Assembly (NCBI GenBank): GCA_035633215.1
Contig: DASQFI010000058.1
Coordinates: 62,001 to 126,000 of the forward strand
Length of the DNA: 64,000 bases
From: DASQFI01 sp035633215
Lineage (GTDB): Bacteria > Acidobacteriota > Vicinamibacteria > Vicinamibacterales > SCN-69-37
Reading direction: 5' to 3'
Position 1 is the first letter of the stretch. Every line of letters begins with the position of its first letter. The notes beneath the pieces are model-generated. The model had not been told where the DNA came from, ran no database searches, and was given only the letters and a program-made list of their open reading frames with translations. Below, in pieces: positions 24,897 through 33,711 of this stretch. Made by a program: the position numbers and the translations under genes.

Positions 24897-24914
24897 TAGT
24901 TAGATTTCTAAATA
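24897..24914 (+). promoter_or_regulatory. Operator 2 of the first MarR regulator
   Basis: TAGTTAGATTTCTAAATA matches operator 1 at 17 of 18 positions and lies 27 bases before ATG 24942. It indicates MarR control of the two downstream enzyme genes. Confidence 0.7.
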
Positions 24915-24941
24915 TTCGTTCACTGACCAGGAGGCCCGCTC

Positions 24942-25322
24942 ATGTTTGACTCGACCGCAGAAAGTTACGAGCAGCTGTTGCACGCAAACCTGGTGCGGGT
25001 GTTCGGTGAACGCGACCGGGAGCGACGGCGAGCGGCCATCGCCGACATCTACGCCCCGGACGCCGTGCTCTACGAGCCTCACGCCTTGGCGACTGGCCAC
25101 GATGCGATCAATGAAGCGGTAGGGACGCTGCTCACCAGCCTCCCGGCGGAGTTCGTGTTCACCGCTCAGGGACCGGCCATCGGCCATCACGGCATTGCGC
25201 GTCTGCGTTGGGCCGCCGGACCGACGACTGGCCCGGCGGCGGTGACGGGGACGGATGTGGCGCACGTCGCGGCCGGCCGCATCCAGAGCCTCTACGTACT
25301 GCTCGATCCGGCCGGCGCGTGA
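24942..25322 (+). CDS. NTF2-like (SnoaL-type) cytoplasmic protein
   Basis: 126 residues with no signal peptide. The NTF2-like pattern is clear: 'ERDRERRRAAIADIYAPDAV', 'YEPHALATGHDAINEAVGTL', 'GHHGIARLRWAAG', 'GTDVAHVAAGRIQSLYVLLD'. Members act as small-molecule isomerases, cyclases or binding proteins; no substrate can be named. It is 26 bases ahead of an isochorismatase-family gene, and both lie behind a MarR operator, which suggests detoxification of a xenobiotic or signal compound. Confidence 0.8.
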   Translation: MFDSTAESYEQLLHANLVRVFGERDRERRRAAIADIYAPDAVLYEPHALATGHDAINEAVGTLLTSLPAEFVFTAQGPAIGHHGIARLRWAAGPTTGPAAVTGTDVAHVAAGRIQSLYVLLDPAGA

Positions 25323-25348
25323 GCGCGCCAACAATCATAGGAGTTGAT

Positions 25349-25999
25349 ATGCCCACGAAGACAGGTCTCGATGCGCTGCTTCGCCCGGAAGACAGTGTCC
25401 TTGTGCTGATCGACCATCAGCCGTACCAGTTCGCCAACCTGCACAGTCACGAGCCGACGATGATCGTGAACAATGTGATCGGTCTCGCGAAGACAGCGAA
25501 GGTGTTCAATGTGCCGACGATTCTCACCACGGTCATTGAGGAGCGTGGGGGGTATCTGATCAAGGGGCTGCAGGACGTCTTTCCGGACCAGAAGCCCATC
25601 GACCGCACGTTCATCAATACGTGGGAGGACAGCCGCGTTGTCGATGCCGTGAAGGCGACCGGGCGCAAGCAGCTGCTGCTCGCGGCACTATGGACGGAGA
25701 TCTGCCTCGCTATGCCGGCACTGCAGGCGCTGGCCGACGGATATGAGGTGTTCGTCGTCACCGACGCGTCTGGTGGCGTCTCGGCCGAAGCCCACGACAT
25801 GGCGGTGCGTCGGATGGTTGCCGCTGGCGTCGTGCCTATGACGTGGCTGGCCGTGCTGGGTGAATGGCAGCGTGACTGGGCGCGCGAGAAAACCGCGGCC
25901 GGTGTTGCCGGCGTCGTCGCGGAACATGGTGGTGCGAGCGGCGTCGCCTTCGCCTGGGAGATGCAGCTCCTCGCTAGCCGAGTGGGCGCCGGTGTGTGA
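25349..25999 (+). CDS. Isochorismatase-family hydrolase (YcaC-like)
   Basis: 216 residues from ATG 25349, which has TAGGAG just upstream. The family core is visible: 'SVLVLIDHQPYQFANL' with the catalytic Asp, 'PTILTTVIEERGG', the Lys-region 'FINTWEDSRVVDAVKATGRK', and the 'LLLAALWTEICLAMPALQAL' segment with the catalytic Cys, followed by 'DGYEVFVVTDASGG'. This YcaC-like subgroup consists of cysteine hydrolases with unassigned substrates, often induced by MarR regulators. It is cotranscribed with the NTF2-like gene. Confidence 0.9.
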   Translation: MPTKTGLDALLRPEDSVLVLIDHQPYQFANLHSHEPTMIVNNVIGLAKTAKVFNVPTILTTVIEERGGYLIKGLQDVFPDQKPIDRTFINTWEDSRVVDAVKATGRKQLLLAALWTEICLAMPALQALADGYEVFVVTDASGGVSAEAHDMAVRRMVAAGVVPMTWLAVLGEWQRDWAREKTAAGVAGVVAEHGGASGVAFAWEMQLLASRVGAGV

Positions 26000-26051
26000 A
26001 GGGAACGCTGATTTTGCCGACGCGCTGGCGGTCTGAGTAACCTGCTGAGAG

Positions 26052-26501
26052 TCAGTGGTCCAGGTCCGGCCAAGGTGCGACGTGACGCCAGCTACCTAAA
26101 AGCGGAGCGAATCGCTCGAAGTCGCCATCTTGCGTGATCAACGTGATCCCCCGTTCACGACAGGACGCGGCGAGCAGCGCATCGTTGAGGAGCGACGGAT
26201 TGTCGCGAACGGCTTTCCAACCTGCTCTTGCCGCGACCACCGCGAGAAGGCGTCCGCTGCTGATGAACGCCGTGGTCGTTGGCGCGAAGACGCGTTGCCG
26301 TCGTAGGAACGGCCTGAACACCGATCGCTCGAGTTCACGTGCCTGCTTGCGCGTACGAGCGCCGGCCGCGAGTTCTTGCATCACGACGGCGCTCAGGAAT
26401 GTGAATGGAAGGGCGCGTTCGAGAAATGTGAGGAGCGCAGCCTCAGCTGCCGTGTCCCGAAACGCGTCGATGAAGACGTTGGTATCGACGGCGTACTTCA
26501 C
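26052..26501 (-). CDS. vapC: PIN-domain toxin, VapC-like
   Basis: 149 residues. The acidic PIN residues are in 'MKYAVDTNVFIDAFRD' (Asp6), 'VVMQELAAGARTRKQ' (Glu), 'SLLNDALLAASCRERG' (Asp) and 'LITQDGDFERFA' (Asp). PIN toxins cleave RNA, usually tRNA or rRNA, and are kept silent by their antitoxin. Its ATG overlaps the antitoxin stop (26498-26501), the normal layout with the antitoxin first. Confidence 0.9.
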   Translation of the reverse strand: MKYAVDTNVFIDAFRDTAAEAALLTFLERALPFTFLSAVVMQELAAGARTRKQARELERSVFRPFLRRQRVFAPTTTAFISSGRLLAVVAARAGWKAVRDNPSLLNDALLAASCRERGITLITQDGDFERFAPLLGSWRHVAPWPDLDH

Positions 26502-26773
26502 GCGCGACGTGGACTCTCGAACAGATCCTCGACTCCACCGACGCGTCTCATCGCGGCGATTCCCTGCGCCACTTCACGACGGAACGCGACGAAGTCGAGC
26601 GCAAGATCGATGGCTTCCGTTTCCGTGTCCACGCCGAGTGCACGCCGGGCCGCATCGAGCTTTCGCTGATCCATGACCACGTTCTTGCGAACCCAGCCTG
26701 CTCGATTCGCTCGGCCGCGGGAGATGCCGCGGGCCCTCGTCCGCTTCGTTCGTCCGACCATCTGTTTAGCCAT
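26498..26773 (-). CDS. vapB: VapB-type antitoxin
   Basis: 91 residues from ATG 26773, which follows GGAGAA. The N-terminal half is very basic ('MVGRTKRTRARGISRGRANR'). It is followed by a ribbon-helix-helix-like 'MDQRKLDAARRALGVDTETE' and 'AIDLALDFVAFRREVAQGIA', and a toxin-binding tail 'VEDLFESPRRA'. The basic extension is longer than in most VapB proteins. A 6-bp inverted repeat 28 bases upstream is a likely autoregulatory operator. Confidence 0.85.
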   Translation of the reverse strand: MAKQMVGRTKRTRARGISRGRANRAGWVRKNVVMDQRKLDAARRALGVDTETEAIDLALDFVAFRREVAQGIAAMRRVGGVEDLFESPRRA

Positions 26774-27492
26774 CGAGTTCTCCGTCTGTATAAAGCGTAG
26801 CATACATCTGTATGCGTCATAGACTCACCGGGCGCTCCGGCGTGCGCGAACGAGTGGGTGCGCGGCATCTGCGAGACGGCGCGAATCAGATGCGTTACGC
26901 GAGCACTTGAACGACGTCGCACGGCGGCAACGATCAAGATCGGCACGACGACGGTCACGATGATGAGACTCCATTCGAGCGCTTGACTCCTGGTCCTGAT
27001 TCGCGTCAATCTGGCCCCCACGTTCGATTCCGAGACTCCGAGAATCTCCGCGATGCGCGCATAACTGAGATCCTCCAGATAGCACATGAGAAGCGCGCGC
27101 TCGATGCCGCCGAGTTGTTCGACGACACGATGCAGCGCTGCGGCCTCCGATTCATCAGCGTGTGCCTGCGGAGCTGCAGGCTCGGCAGCTGTGTCCAGTG
27201 GAACGAGTCTCGGCCGCCGTGCGCGCCGACGGGCGGCCGTGAGGGCTGTATTGAGAGCGACGCGATACAGCCACGTGATCGGGCTCGATTCGTGGCGGTA
27301 CTGGGGGTACGAGCGCCACAACTGATAGACGATCTCCTGAAAAAGATCCTGCCGGTCCGTATGTTCTGTCGCGTACGCTCGACAAATCCGGTGAATCACA
27401 CCCTGATGGCCGTTGAGCAACGCCAGAAACTGCTCGTCGGACCTGGACTCCCGGGCTGGATGGATGACCGGAACTGGCCGCACGTCACCCAT
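26548..27492 (-). CDS. ECF sigma factor with aberrant C-terminal extension
   Basis: Residues 1-about 165 are a normal ECF sigma factor: 'SDEQFLALLNGHQGVIHRIC', 'DLFQEIVYQLWRSYPQYRHE', 'ITWLYRVALNTALTAARRRA' and region 4 'LLMCYLEDLSYARIAEILGV' with 'SESNVGARLTRIR'. After 'IRTRSQALEW' the frame does not stop but runs into a hydrophobic helix 'SLIIVTVVVPILIVAAVRRR', then through the vapB promoter and into vapB in another frame. The helix looks like part of a downstream membrane (anti-sigma-like) gene fused by deletion. The real functional end is uncertain. Confidence 0.7.
   Translation of the reverse strand: MGDVRPVPVIHPARESRSDEQFLALLNGHQGVIHRICRAYATEHTDRQDLFQEIVYQLWRSYPQYRHESSPITWLYRVALNTALTAARRRARRPRLVPLDTAAEPAAPQAHADESEAAALHRVVEQLGGIERALLMCYLEDLSYARIAEILGVSESNVGARLTRIRTRSQALEWSLIIVTVVVPILIVAAVRRRSSARVTHLIRAVSQMPRTHSFAHAGAPGESMTHTDVCYALYRRRTRWLNRWSDERSGRGPAASPAAERIEQAGFARTWSWISESSMRPGVHSAWTRKRKPSILRSTSSRSVVKWRRESPR
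26801..26814 (-). promoter_or_regulatory. Putative VapB operator
   Basis: CATACATCTGTATG is an inverted repeat with 6-bp arms and a 2-base spacer, 28 bases upstream of the vapB start. A further TGTAT half-site occurs nearer to the gene. Confidence 0.55.
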
Positions 27493-27641
27493 GCTGCATC
27501 ATTGGTCGCGGCGCCGCGGAAATCCTTACATGACGTCGAGAATCCTTCGCAGACTGTCGGGGGAGGTCTCTGGCTAGCGGCGTACTTTCCCGTGCAACCT
27601 GAACCGCCAGGACACGAGCGTCAAGGTAAACTCCCCATCGC

Positions 27642-27791
27642 ATGGCTCTCGGCGCCGGTGACCGTATCGGACCGTACGAAGTCCTTGGCCAGCTCGGCGC
27701 GGGCGGAAGCGCCTGCGGCCAGGCGAGCGAACGAAGTGAGACGAGCCGTCATGGCGCGGGGGTGGGACCCCGCGCAAATGGAACGAAGTAG
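27642..27791 (+). pseudogene. 5' remnant of a Ser/Thr kinase gene
   Basis: ATG 27642 starts 'MALGAGDRIGPYEVLGQLGA' then 'GGS', the beginning of a kinase glycine-rich loop (usual GAGGMGEVY). The sequence then turns into unrelated 'ACGQASERSETSRHGAG' and stops at 27791. The non-kinase part coincides with a hairpin-bearing stretch (27722-27791) that looks like an inserted short repeat. The intact kinase follows 12 bases later. Confidence 0.65.
27754..27775. repeat. Strong GC hairpin of REP-like element
   Basis: GCGCGGGG and CCCCGCGC form a perfect 8-bp stem with a 6-base loop. Flanking copies of GAACGAAGT lie on both sides (27729 and 27781 area). The unit interrupts the kinase remnant and resembles short palindromic interspersed repeats. 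Confidence 0.5.
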
Positions 27792-27803
27792 ACTTCCGAG
27801 CCC

Positions 27804-30491
27804 ATGCCCCTTCCAACAGGCGCGCGGATTGGTCCGTACGAAGTAACAGGTGCGCTCGGCGCCGGTGGCATGGGCGAGGTTTACAAGGCCCGAGACACGA
27901 AGCTCAACCGCACCGTCGCTATCAAAGCCCTCCAGCCAGTCGTCTCGGCCGATCCCGAACGGATCGCCCGATTCGAGCGCGAGGCGCAGCTCCTCGCCTC
28001 GCTGCACCATCCGAACATCGCGGGCATCTATGGACTCGAGCAGGCCAGAGGATCGACGTATCTCGTCCTCGAGTTCGTCGATGGCCGTGCGCTCGACGCG
28101 GTCCTGCGCGAGAGCGGCGCGTTGCCACCGTCGGACGCCCTGAGAACGGCCAGGCAAATTGCGGACGCCATTGCGGCCGCGCACGAGAAAGGCATCATCC
28201 ATCGTGACCTGAAGCCCGGCAACGTGATGGTGACCGCCGACGGTCACATCAAAGTCCTCGACTTCGGTCTCGGCAAAGCGCTCGATGACGGCCGGCCCGC
28301 GCCGGGCGAGTCGGCCGCGGCCAACTCGCCGACGATCACGATCGCCTCCACGCAAGCCGGCCTCATTCTTGGCACGGCCGGCTACATGAGCCCTGAACAG
28401 GCGAAGGGGCGCGCGGCCGATCGCCGCAGCGACGTCTGGTCGTTCGGATGCGTGCTGTTCGAGTTGCTCGCGGGCTCGCGCGCGTTCGAGGGCGAAGACG
28501 TCACCGACACCATCGCCGCCATCGTCCGCGGCGAGCCGAACTGGAAAGCGCTTCCGGCGACGACGCCGCCTGCGCTTCGAACCTTGATCGAGCGCTGCCT
28601 GGTCAAGGACCGGACCGAGCGGCTGGCCGGCATGTCGGTCGTCCGGTACATCCTCAACGAGCCAAGCCTATCGGGCGATTCGAGCCGCTCGGGCGTGACG
28701 ATGGTCGCGGCGCCAGCACCCGCGCGCGCGCCCAGGTTCTGGATTGCGGCGACGGCCCTGCTCGCCGTCGTCACGGCGACGCTCGGCATCCTGTATCTCA
28801 GCCGTCCCGCACCTGCGGCCAGCCCCGGCAATCTGGCCCGCTACACCATCGTCCTTCCCGACGGGGATGGGGTGGCGGTGACCAATATGGCGCCGCTCGC
28901 GCTCGCGCCCAACGGCTCGGCGTTGGCCTTTCCCGGCGAGCGCGCGGGAAAGGTCCAGCTGTTTCTGCACGACTTCTCGACCGGCCAGACGACGCCGCTC
29001 GACGGGACCGATGGCGCGCGCAGTCCGTTCTTTTCGCCGGACGGTCGCTGGATTGGATTCTTCGCCAGAGGCAAGCTGAAGAAGATCACCATCGGCGGCA
29101 CCGCGCTGCAGGATGTCGCCGACGCGTCCGACGCGCGCGGCGGCTCGTGGAGCGTGGACGACACGATTTACTACGCGCCCACGAACACGTCAGGTCTGTG
29201 GAAGGTGCAGGCATCCGGCGGTACGGCGACGGAGCTCACGAAGACCGACCCGAACGCGTCCGAGATCAGCCATCGATATCCATACGTGTTGCCGGATGGC
29301 CAGGCGCTTCTGTTCATCATCTGGACGGGACCAGGAAACGATGAGCATCGGATCGAGTACCTCTCGGTCGCCGACGGCCGCCGGCAGCTCGTTGTCCGCA
29401 ACGCCGACGGTCCGATCTCCGTCGTTCAGGGACACATCGTCTACACGGGCCGGCAGGACACGCTGCTCGCGGCGCCGTGGAATCCGGCGCGCCCGACGCT
29501 CGAAGGCGTGGAGCCGACGGCGCTGCCGTTCCAGGCGCCGAACGACAACGAAGGCGCGTCGGCCTACGCGGCGTCGCCGAACGGCACATTCGTCCACCTG
29601 TTCGGGGACTCCAATCGCCGCTTGGCGCGGATCGTGTGGATCGATCGATCGGGCAAGACCGAGCCGCTGCCGGTACCCGAGCGTGACTACGTGTCGGCGA
29701 CCATCTCTCCAGACGGCACGCGCGCGGCCCTCCACATGCGTGGCGGCACCGAAGAAATCTGGATCTACGACTTCCGGACGAAGAGCTTCACGCCGCTTGT
29801 CACGCCGGGCGGCAGCAGCCAGGCGCCGGTGTGGACGTCGGACTCGCAGTACGTGATCTATCGCGGCACGCGCCAGGGATTCCGCAACATCTTCAGGAAG
29901 GCCGCGGATGGCAGCGACGCCGAGGAGCGGATTACGACGAAGGCTGGCGTGATTCAGACGCCGATCTCGGTGACTCCGGATGGCAAGTGGGTGATCGTCG
30001 GCGAAGGTGGCGCAGGCAGCGGCGGCCAAGACCTCTCGAAGGTCTCGCTCGAGGGCACGCACGCGTCGGAGCCGGTCGTGGCCACGCCTGCGCCCGAGAC
30101 CGACGGCCAGGTGTCGCCTGATGGGCGCTGGATCTCGTTCGATTCGGGTGTCACGGGCCGCATCGAGGTCTGGGTCAAGCCGTTCGGGTCGGCGTCATCG
30201 GGCGCGATGCGCCAACTGTCTCGCGATGGTGGCGGTGTGTCGCGCTGGTCGCGCGACGGGCGTGAGCTGTTCTATATGGTGCCGAATGGCATGATGGCCG
30301 TCAGCGTCAGCGGCGAGACGTTCGGCCAGCCCCGGCTTCTGTTCGAGGGCCGTTATCGCACGCAGGCCAACTCCAACTCGAACTACGACGTCGCCCGTGA
30401 CGGCCGGTTCCTGCACGTGCAGCCCGTGCAGCCGACGAAACCCGACACGCGGGTGGAAGTGGTGCTGAACGGACTCGAGCGGAAGCGCTGA
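27804..30491 (+). CDS. Ser/Thr protein kinase with TolB/WD40-like propeller
   Basis: 895 residues. Kinase domain (about 8-275): glycine loop 'GALGAGGMGEVYKA', Lys41 ('VAIKAL'), catalytic 'HRDLKPGN' with Asp135, 'DFG' with Asp153, 'GTAGYMSPEQA'. One membrane helix is at about 312-333 ('FWIAATALLAVVTATLGILY'). The outside part is a beta-propeller with TolB-like repeats ('SPFFSPDGRWIGFFARGKLK', 'ATISPDGTRAALHMRGGTEE', 'TPDGKWVIVGEGGAG', 'SPDGRWISFDSG'). This architecture is very common in Acidobacteriota. The propeller presumably senses an envelope ligand; substrates are unknown. It is probably a single-gene unit. Confidence 0.93.
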   Translation: MPLPTGARIGPYEVTGALGAGGMGEVYKARDTKLNRTVAIKALQPVVSADPERIARFEREAQLLASLHHPNIAGIYGLEQARGSTYLVLEFVDGRALDAVLRESGALPPSDALRTARQIADAIAAAHEKGIIHRDLKPGNVMVTADGHIKVLDFGLGKALDDGRPAPGESAAANSPTITIASTQAGLILGTAGYMSPEQAKGRAADRRSDVWSFGCVLFELLAGSRAFEGEDVTDTIAAIVRGEPNWKALPATTPPALRTLIERCLVKDRTERLAGMSVVRYILNEPSLSGDSSRSGVTMVAAPAPARAPRFWIAATALLAVVTATLGILYLSRPAPAASPGNLARYTIVLPDGDGVAVTNMAPLALAPNGSALAFPGERAGKVQLFLHDFSTGQTTPLDGTDGARSPFFSPDGRWIGFFARGKLKKITIGGTALQDVADASDARGGSWSVDDTIYYAPTNTSGLWKVQASGGTATELTKTDPNASEISHRYPYVLPDGQALLFIIWTGPGNDEHRIEYLSVADGRRQLVVRNADGPISVVQGHIVYTGRQDTLLAAPWNPARPTLEGVEPTALPFQAPNDNEGASAYAASPNGTFVHLFGDSNRRLARIVWIDRSGKTEPLPVPERDYVSATISPDGTRAALHMRGGTEEIWIYDFRTKSFTPLVTPGGSSQAPVWTSDSQYVIYRGTRQGFRNIFRKAADGSDAEERITTKAGVIQTPISVTPDGKWVIVGEGGAGSGGQDLSKVSLEGTHASEPVVATPAPETDGQVSPDGRWISFDSGVTGRIEVWVKPFGSASSGAMRQLSRDGGGVSRWSRDGRELFYMVPNGMMAVSVSGETFGQPRLLFEGRYRTQANSNSNYDVARDGRFLHVQPVQPTKPDTRVEVVLNGLERKR

Positions 30492-30653
30492 AGCAAACTC
30501 GTCGGCCGTCTCCGTCCTCTTCAACTGGATCGTCGCGTTCCTCGGCCGCGGACGCTCCCAGCAGCTGCTGCAACGCGCGCGGCTGTTGGCTACAGAAGCG
30601 TGACCGCCGCTCGACGGCCACATCGGAGCGGGCCAAACTGAAAGGCGTGAACG

Positions 30654-31631
30654 ATGATTCCCGGCATTGCGCACCGACGGCAGTTCAAGAATCTCTCAGA
30701 ACAAGAGGTTCTTGCCCTCGCCATCTCCTCCGAGGAAGACGACGCGCGGATCTACAGGTGGTATGCACATCGCCTGCGTACCGAATATCCGCAGTCCGCG
30801 CAGTTGTTCGAACAAATGGCGCCTGAGGAGGATGCTCATCGCGCGTCGCTCATCGAAGAGCACCGACGGCGTTTCGGCGAGGTGATCCCGCTGATTCGGC
30901 GTGAGCACGTGGCCGGCTTCCACAACCGCAGGCCCGTGTGGCTGATCCAGAACCTCGGCCCCGAGCGGATCCGCGAGGAGGCCGCCAGGATGGAGATCGA
31001 GTCGCGCGAGTTCTACGAGCGGGCTGCGCAGCGGACGAGCGACGCAGGCACGCGCCAGTTACTCGATCGCCTCGCTGCCGTCGAATCCGGCCACGAGTCG
31101 ACGTGGCAGCAGCTTCTGCGCGAGCACCTCCCACCCACCGTGCGGGCGGCCGAAGACACCCGGGCGCACCGCCAGCTTCTGCTCACCTGGGTTCAACCGG
31201 GTCTCGCCGGCCTCATGGATGGTTCGGTGTCCACCCTCGCGCCGATCTTCGCAGCGGCGTTCGCGACGGGCGACACGTGGCAAACGTTCCTGGTCGGCCT
31301 GGCCGCTTCTGTCGGCGCCGGCATCTCCATGGGCTTTACCGAGGCCGCCTCCGATGACGGCACGATCTCGGGTCGCGGATCTCCCGCGAAAAGGGGAGTC
31401 GCCTCTGGCGTGATGACAGCGGTCGGTGGGCTGGGACACGCACTTCCGTACCTGATCCCCGATTTCTGGACCGCGACCCTCACCGCCATGGCCGTGGTAT
31501 TCATCGAACTCTGGGCAATTGCGTGGGTGCAGAACCGCTACATGGAAACGCCCTTCTGGCGGGCCGCCCTCCAAGTCGTGGCTGGCGGCTCCCTCGTGTT
31601 CGCGTCCGGCATTCTGATCGGGAGCGCATGA
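30654..31631 (+). CDS. mbfA: MbfA-type iron exporter (ferritin-like plus VIT1 domain)
   Basis: 325 residues. The N-terminal ferritin-like domain (about 10-165) carries paired Glu/His iron ligands: 'LALAISSEEDDARIYRWYAH', 'FEQMAPEEDAHRASLIEEHR', 'EAARMEIESREFYERAA', 'LDRLAAVESGHESTWQQLL'. The C-terminal VIT1/CCC1-like membrane domain (about 175-325) begins 'LTWVQPGLAGLMDGSVSTLA' and contains 'GAGISMGFTEAASDDGTISG'. MbfA proteins export iron across the inner membrane and protect against iron and peroxide stress. No Irr/Fur box was recognised upstream. Start ATG 30654 has AAAGG before it. Confidence 0.92.
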   Translation: MIPGIAHRRQFKNLSEQEVLALAISSEEDDARIYRWYAHRLRTEYPQSAQLFEQMAPEEDAHRASLIEEHRRRFGEVIPLIRREHVAGFHNRRPVWLIQNLGPERIREEAARMEIESREFYERAAQRTSDAGTRQLLDRLAAVESGHESTWQQLLREHLPPTVRAAEDTRAHRQLLLTWVQPGLAGLMDGSVSTLAPIFAAAFATGDTWQTFLVGLAASVGAGISMGFTEAASDDGTISGRGSPAKRGVASGVMTAVGGLGHALPYLIPDFWTATLTAMAVVFIELWAIAWVQNRYMETPFWRAALQVVAGGSLVFASGILIGSA

Positions 31632-31707
31632 GGCTCCTGACAGCTGCCCGTCCACCCAGTGAGAGAACACGGCGATCGCCATGACAGCGGGTGGGAAGGA
31701 TGACTCC

Positions 31708-32640
31708 ATGCAAACAATTCTCGGAGCGAACGGCGTCATAGGGCGTGAGATGTCGCGGCACCTTCCGGTGTACACCAGCCGCATTCGTCAGGTCAGCCGC
31801 ACGCCGAAGCAGGTGCATCCCACGGACGAGCTGGTCAGCGCGGACCTGCGTGATGCCAGGGCGACCTCCGATGCGGTCGCGGGCAGCTCCGTGGTTTATC
31901 TCGTCGCCGGCTTGAAGTACGACTACCGCGTCTGGCAGCGAGAGTGGCCGATCGTCATGCGCAACACCATCGATGCATGCAAACGTCACGGCAGCGCATT
32001 GGTGTTCTTCGACAACGTATATGCGTACGGGCGCGTCGACGGTGTGATGACCGAAGAAACACCCTACAACCCCTCGAGCCGCAAGGGAGAAGTTCGGGCG
32101 CGAATCGCCACGATGTTGATGGACGAAGTGAGGAGTGGCGCGCTGCAAGGCATGATCGTGCGGGCCGCCGATTTCTACGGTCCTGGCGCCGTTCTTAGTC
32201 TGACCCACGGGACGGTCACCGAGCGTCTCAAGGCCGGGAAGGCGCCACAATGGATAGGCAACCCCGAGGCGATTCACACGTTTACCTACACGCCGGATGC
32301 CGGTCGGACGGTTGCTCTACTCGGGAATACCCCGACGGCGTACGGACAAGTGTGGCATGCACTCACCAGCCACGAACCAATCACGGGCGAAGGATATGTG
32401 CGCATGGCGTGCGAAATTTCTGCCAGACCGTACGCACTGCAGGTCGTTCCCCGTTGGATGCTGTCGCTTCTTGGCCTGTTTGTTCCCGTGCTTCGCGAGA
32501 ACATGGAGATGATGTACCAGTTCGAGCAGGATTACCGTTTAGCCAGCACCAAGATCGAACGGGCGTTCGGGCTGACAGCTACGAGCTACCAGGTAGGCAT
32601 TGCAGCCACACTGAACGCAGCAGGAATCAAAACGCGCTGA
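31708..32640 (+). CDS. NAD-dependent epimerase/dehydratase-family protein
   Basis: 310 residues from ATG 31708; the frame is open to 31681 but the dinucleotide-binding motif 'TILGANGVIGREMSRHL' starts here. Extended-SDR features: 'VYLVAGLKYDYRVWQREWPI', active-site-like Tyr in 'VFFDNVYAYGRVDGVMTEET', 'GMIVRAADFYGPG'. The usual YxxxK is replaced by a pattern in which the Lys is not obvious ('YNPSSRKGEVRARIA'), so it may be an atypical or binding-only SDR. The sugar or other substrate is unknown. Confidence 0.8.
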   Translation: MQTILGANGVIGREMSRHLPVYTSRIRQVSRTPKQVHPTDELVSADLRDARATSDAVAGSSVVYLVAGLKYDYRVWQREWPIVMRNTIDACKRHGSALVFFDNVYAYGRVDGVMTEETPYNPSSRKGEVRARIATMLMDEVRSGALQGMIVRAADFYGPGAVLSLTHGTVTERLKAGKAPQWIGNPEAIHTFTYTPDAGRTVALLGNTPTAYGQVWHALTSHEPITGEGYVRMACEISARPYALQVVPRWMLSLLGLFVPVLRENMEMMYQFEQDYRLASTKIERAFGLTATSYQVGIAATLNAAGIKTR

Positions 32641-32673
32641 AGAGTCAGGATTCTCTTGCCTGTGCTGTCTCGG

Positions 32674-33690
32674 TCAGAACGAACTTAACGTCTGGCTGGC
32701 AATGGTCTCCTCGGGATCCCTCGCGGAAACGCGCCCCGCGAAGACCCATCCGTAACGGCTGAGGACGGCGCCAATCAGGAAGCCACTCGCGGCGATCGGC
32801 GCCCAGCCGAGGATTCGCAAGACAAGCGACACTGGGCCGGTCAGGAGCGCGGCGGCCCGCAGCAGCAAGCCCGGCGTGCCGTGGTGAATCGCACGCGCCG
32901 TGGCACTCTGACGCCCCATTTCGATCCACACGCCGACCCCGGTTTCCACCGCGGCCACCGTAAGACCGATCGCGTTCAGCGCGGCCAGGCGAAACCCGAG
33001 CAGCTCGAGGACAGCCGCCGCCGAGCCAAGTCCGACGATGCCGAAATGGAAGGGCAGCAGCTTGTGATGGGCCGACCAGACCGGGACGGCCGTGGCGCCG
33101 AGCAGCACACCTGTATATGTCGCAAGGACGACGCCTGACAACGCAGAGCCGGCCACGAGGACAAGCGCAAGGCCGCGCAGGCCCGTTGGTGGAACACCCA
33201 ACTGCATCAGGAAGTCCCAGGCTTCGACCACGACAAACGCCGCTCCCGCAAAGCCGCCGAACAAGGTGAGCGTCCACACGCCCATCGACATCGCGGAGTG
33301 CCATTTGAAGACGCGGAACATGTTGAGGAAACGAGTCGGCCGGCCGAGATCCCAGATCAGCAGGACAGGGGAGACCAGCGCGCCTGCGAGCGCCACACCG
33401 AGAGCGGCGCGCACGAAATCGAGCGGCTGACCGGTCAGGAAACCTGCCAGCGCGATCACGGCGCTCATCCCGGCCGTGCCGCCCACGAACAAGTACAGAC
33501 CGATCTGCCAGGTCCAGACCGGCGGCTTGACGATCGGTTGCCCGTAGTAGCCGGAGACCGAGGCGGCATGGCGGGGAATCGGCCCGCCCGCGATGGGCAT
33601 GCCCGTCTCCGAGACGCGGCCGTTCCGGAGCGCTTCCTCGCGCAGCCTGTCCAGGCGATCTTCTGTCGCGCGACGGCTATTGAGCGGCAC
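32674..33690 (-). CDS. NrfD/PsrC-type membrane subunit of formate dehydrogenase
   Basis: 338 residues with about eight to nine helices. NrfD-family features: 'VWTWQIGLYLFVGGTAGMSA', 'VLLIWDLGRPTRFLNMFRVF', 'WHSAMSMGVWTLTLFGGFAG', 'GVVLATYTGVLLGATAVPVW'. It is a haem-free quinone-reactive anchor. It is third in a minus-strand operon after the formate dehydrogenase catalytic and iron-sulfur subunits, 21 bases behind the latter. It should pass electrons from formate to the quinone pool. This replaces the cytochrome b556 subunit of classical Fdh-N. Confidence 0.9.
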   Translation of the reverse strand: MPLNSRRATEDRLDRLREEALRNGRVSETGMPIAGGPIPRHAASVSGYYGQPIVKPPVWTWQIGLYLFVGGTAGMSAVIALAGFLTGQPLDFVRAALGVALAGALVSPVLLIWDLGRPTRFLNMFRVFKWHSAMSMGVWTLTLFGGFAGAAFVVVEAWDFLMQLGVPPTGLRGLALVLVAGSALSGVVLATYTGVLLGATAVPVWSAHHKLLPFHFGIVGLGSAAAVLELLGFRLAALNAIGLTVAAVETGVGVWIEMGRQSATARAIHHGTPGLLLRAAALLTGPVSLVLRILGWAPIAASGFLIGAVLSRYGWVFAGRVSARDPEETIASQTLSSF

Positions 33691-33711
33691 GACTACCTCA
33701 CATTCACCGCA

